Positions 6,041 to 6,479 of a stretch of 6,479 nucleotides of DNA are shown here, in pieces. The stretch's first letter is position 1, and every line of letters begins with the position of its first letter. Position numbers and translations under genes: made by a program. Under the pieces are notes generated by a model, which was given only the letters and a program-made list of their open reading frames with translations, made no database searches and was not told where the DNA came from. Origin of the DNA: Chloroflexota bacterium (lineage in GTDB: Bacteria; Chloroflexota; UBA6077); NCBI GenBank assembly GCA_021806765.1, contig JAJZQR010000310.1, positions 1 to 6,479 of the forward strand, given 5' to 3'.

Positions 6041-6059
6041 GATCAAGATTCGATCAAGA
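6041..6059 (-). promoter_or_regulatory. Perfect 11-bp-period direct repeat, candidate OmpR-type operator
   Basis: GATCAAGA, three bases, then GATCAAGA again (TCTTGATC repeated on the coding strand). Two 8-bp half-sites at exact 11-bp spacing match how OmpR/PhoB-family regulators bind. The repeat sits about 80 bases upstream of the SHOCT start, where an activator site would be. TTGATC in the second copy could also serve as a weak -35, but the hexamer 17 bases on (TCACAT) is poor. Confidence 0.5.
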
Positions 6060-6075
6060 CCGACAGGGGGCTGCT

Positions 6076-6336
6076 TCACTCCACAATCAGCTTGCCCCGG
6101 AGCATCCCCATCTGGCAGGCGAAGTCGTACTCGCCGGGCTTGTCCGGCGTAAGCTCGATGACGACGGGCTGGCCCGGGGGCAACGTGGCGCTCTTGCCGA
6201 AATCGCCGAACACCACCATCTCCGAGCAGGGCGAGGTCTCCTGGCGGGTGAAGCGCAACCTCACCGGCTTTCCCGCCTTCACCACGATCACGTCCGGGGT
6301 GTATCCCGCCTTCACGACGATGTCCGCCTCCTGCAC
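6076..6336 (-). CDS. Small cupredoxin-domain protein, no signal peptide, in frame with copA
   Basis: This is an 86-residue Cupredoxin_1-type domain and little else: ADIVVKAGYTPDVIVVKAGK opens the sandwich, and the copper site is Cys37 in TSPCSE plus Cys74, Met76 and Met78 in FACQMGM. The classical first His ligand is replaced by the GYTP tyrosine region, as in this subgroup. There is no signal peptide or membrane segment, so the protein as read should be cytoplasmic, which is unusual for cupredoxins. A GUG start at 6336 with GGAGG eight bases upstream is plausible. The frame is open back to the TAG that ends copA, only 42 bases away, with no other stop between them. It may be a split-off C-terminal domain of the ATPase. 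It is paralogous to the anchored cupredoxin at 2938-2483. Likely role: copper binding or handing copper to the exporter. Confidence 0.85.
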   Translation of the reverse strand: MQEADIVVKAGYTPDVIVVKAGKPVRLRFTRQETSPCSEMVVFGDFGKSATLPPGQPVVIELTPDKPGEYDFACQMGMLRGKLIVE

Positions 6337-6378
6337 CCCAGCCGCCTCCGCGGCCTGAACGGCCCCCTTCTCCGAGAG

Positions 6379-6479
6379 CTAGAAGAACCAGGCGATCGGT
6401 GGTTTCCAGCCCCGCAGCCGGTTGGCGTTGGTCACCACCGTCACGGAGCTCATCGCCATGGCCGCACCCGCGATCATGG
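6379..6479 (-). CDS. copA: Copper-type P-type ATPase, C-terminal end only
   Basis: Only the last 32 full codons are inside the window: MIAGAAMAMSSVTVVTNANR, then LRGWKPPIAWFF and TAG. The AGAAMAxSSVxVVxNAxRL motif is the final transmembrane helix of P1B-type heavy-metal ATPases (Met and the paired Ser residues line the Cu(I) path in CopA-type pumps). This points to copper or silver export from the cytoplasm using ATP. The ending PPIAWFF after the helix would be cytoplasmic. The rest of the gene lies beyond the window edge, so metal specificity from the CPC motif cannot be seen. Confidence 0.85.
   Translation of the reverse strand, partial: MIAGAAMAMSSVTVVTNANRLRGWKPPIAWFF

Overview
The window is GC-rich bacterial DNA. 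From about base 1450 to the end it is tightly packed with genes, all on the minus strand. The mix of genes suggests a non-proteobacterial, metal-exposed bacterium: Cupredoxin_1-type proteins with Cys/Met ligands, a SHOCT-domain membrane protein, a VanW/YoaR-type protein, a TusA of the 'CPYTF' subtype, and palindromic GTAGGGCGGGG and CATGCTGAGCGTAGCGAAG repeats. A member of Chloroflexota or a deep-branching high-GC Gram-positive is my best guess, with only moderate confidence.

The layout, read right to left in the direction of transcription, is as follows. The 3' end of a copA-type copper P-type ATPase (6479-6379) is followed in the same reading frame by a small cupredoxin without a signal peptide (6336-6076). 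Next come a SHOCT-domain membrane protein (5960-5718) and a methionine-rich two-helix membrane protein (5678-5442). An OmpR-family response regulator (5320-4625) and its histidine kinase (4620-3481) form a second unit. An intergenic stretch of about 540 bases holds two back-to-back miniature inverted-repeat elements, flanked and separated by three copies of ATTAG, and a strong hairpin terminator. Beyond it lie a membrane-anchored cupredoxin (2938-2483), a divergent prolipoprotein diacylglyceryl transferase gene lgt (2379-1579) and a 32-residue membrane peptide (1556-1458).

The first 1.4 kb is a region of broken genes. A cysteine synthase scar (11-238) has lost about half of its protein by internal deletion. 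A TusA sulfur-carrier gene (371-609) is broken by one missing base. A VanW-family gene (1414 to about 628, minus strand) has a frameshift, an internal deletion and a lost 3' end. A perfect GTAGGGCGGGGG hairpin lies between the first two, and most of it recurs inside the first miniature element.

The intact genes read as a copper-handling and envelope-stress module: export by the ATPase, Cu binding by two related cupredoxins and a Met-rich membrane protein, and sensing by a kinase whose short external loop is rich in methionine. A perfect 11-bp-period direct repeat upstream of the SHOCT gene shares a 10-mer with the regulator's own leader, which makes it a candidate binding site for this regulator. 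All functions are inferred from sequence recognition; no searches were run.
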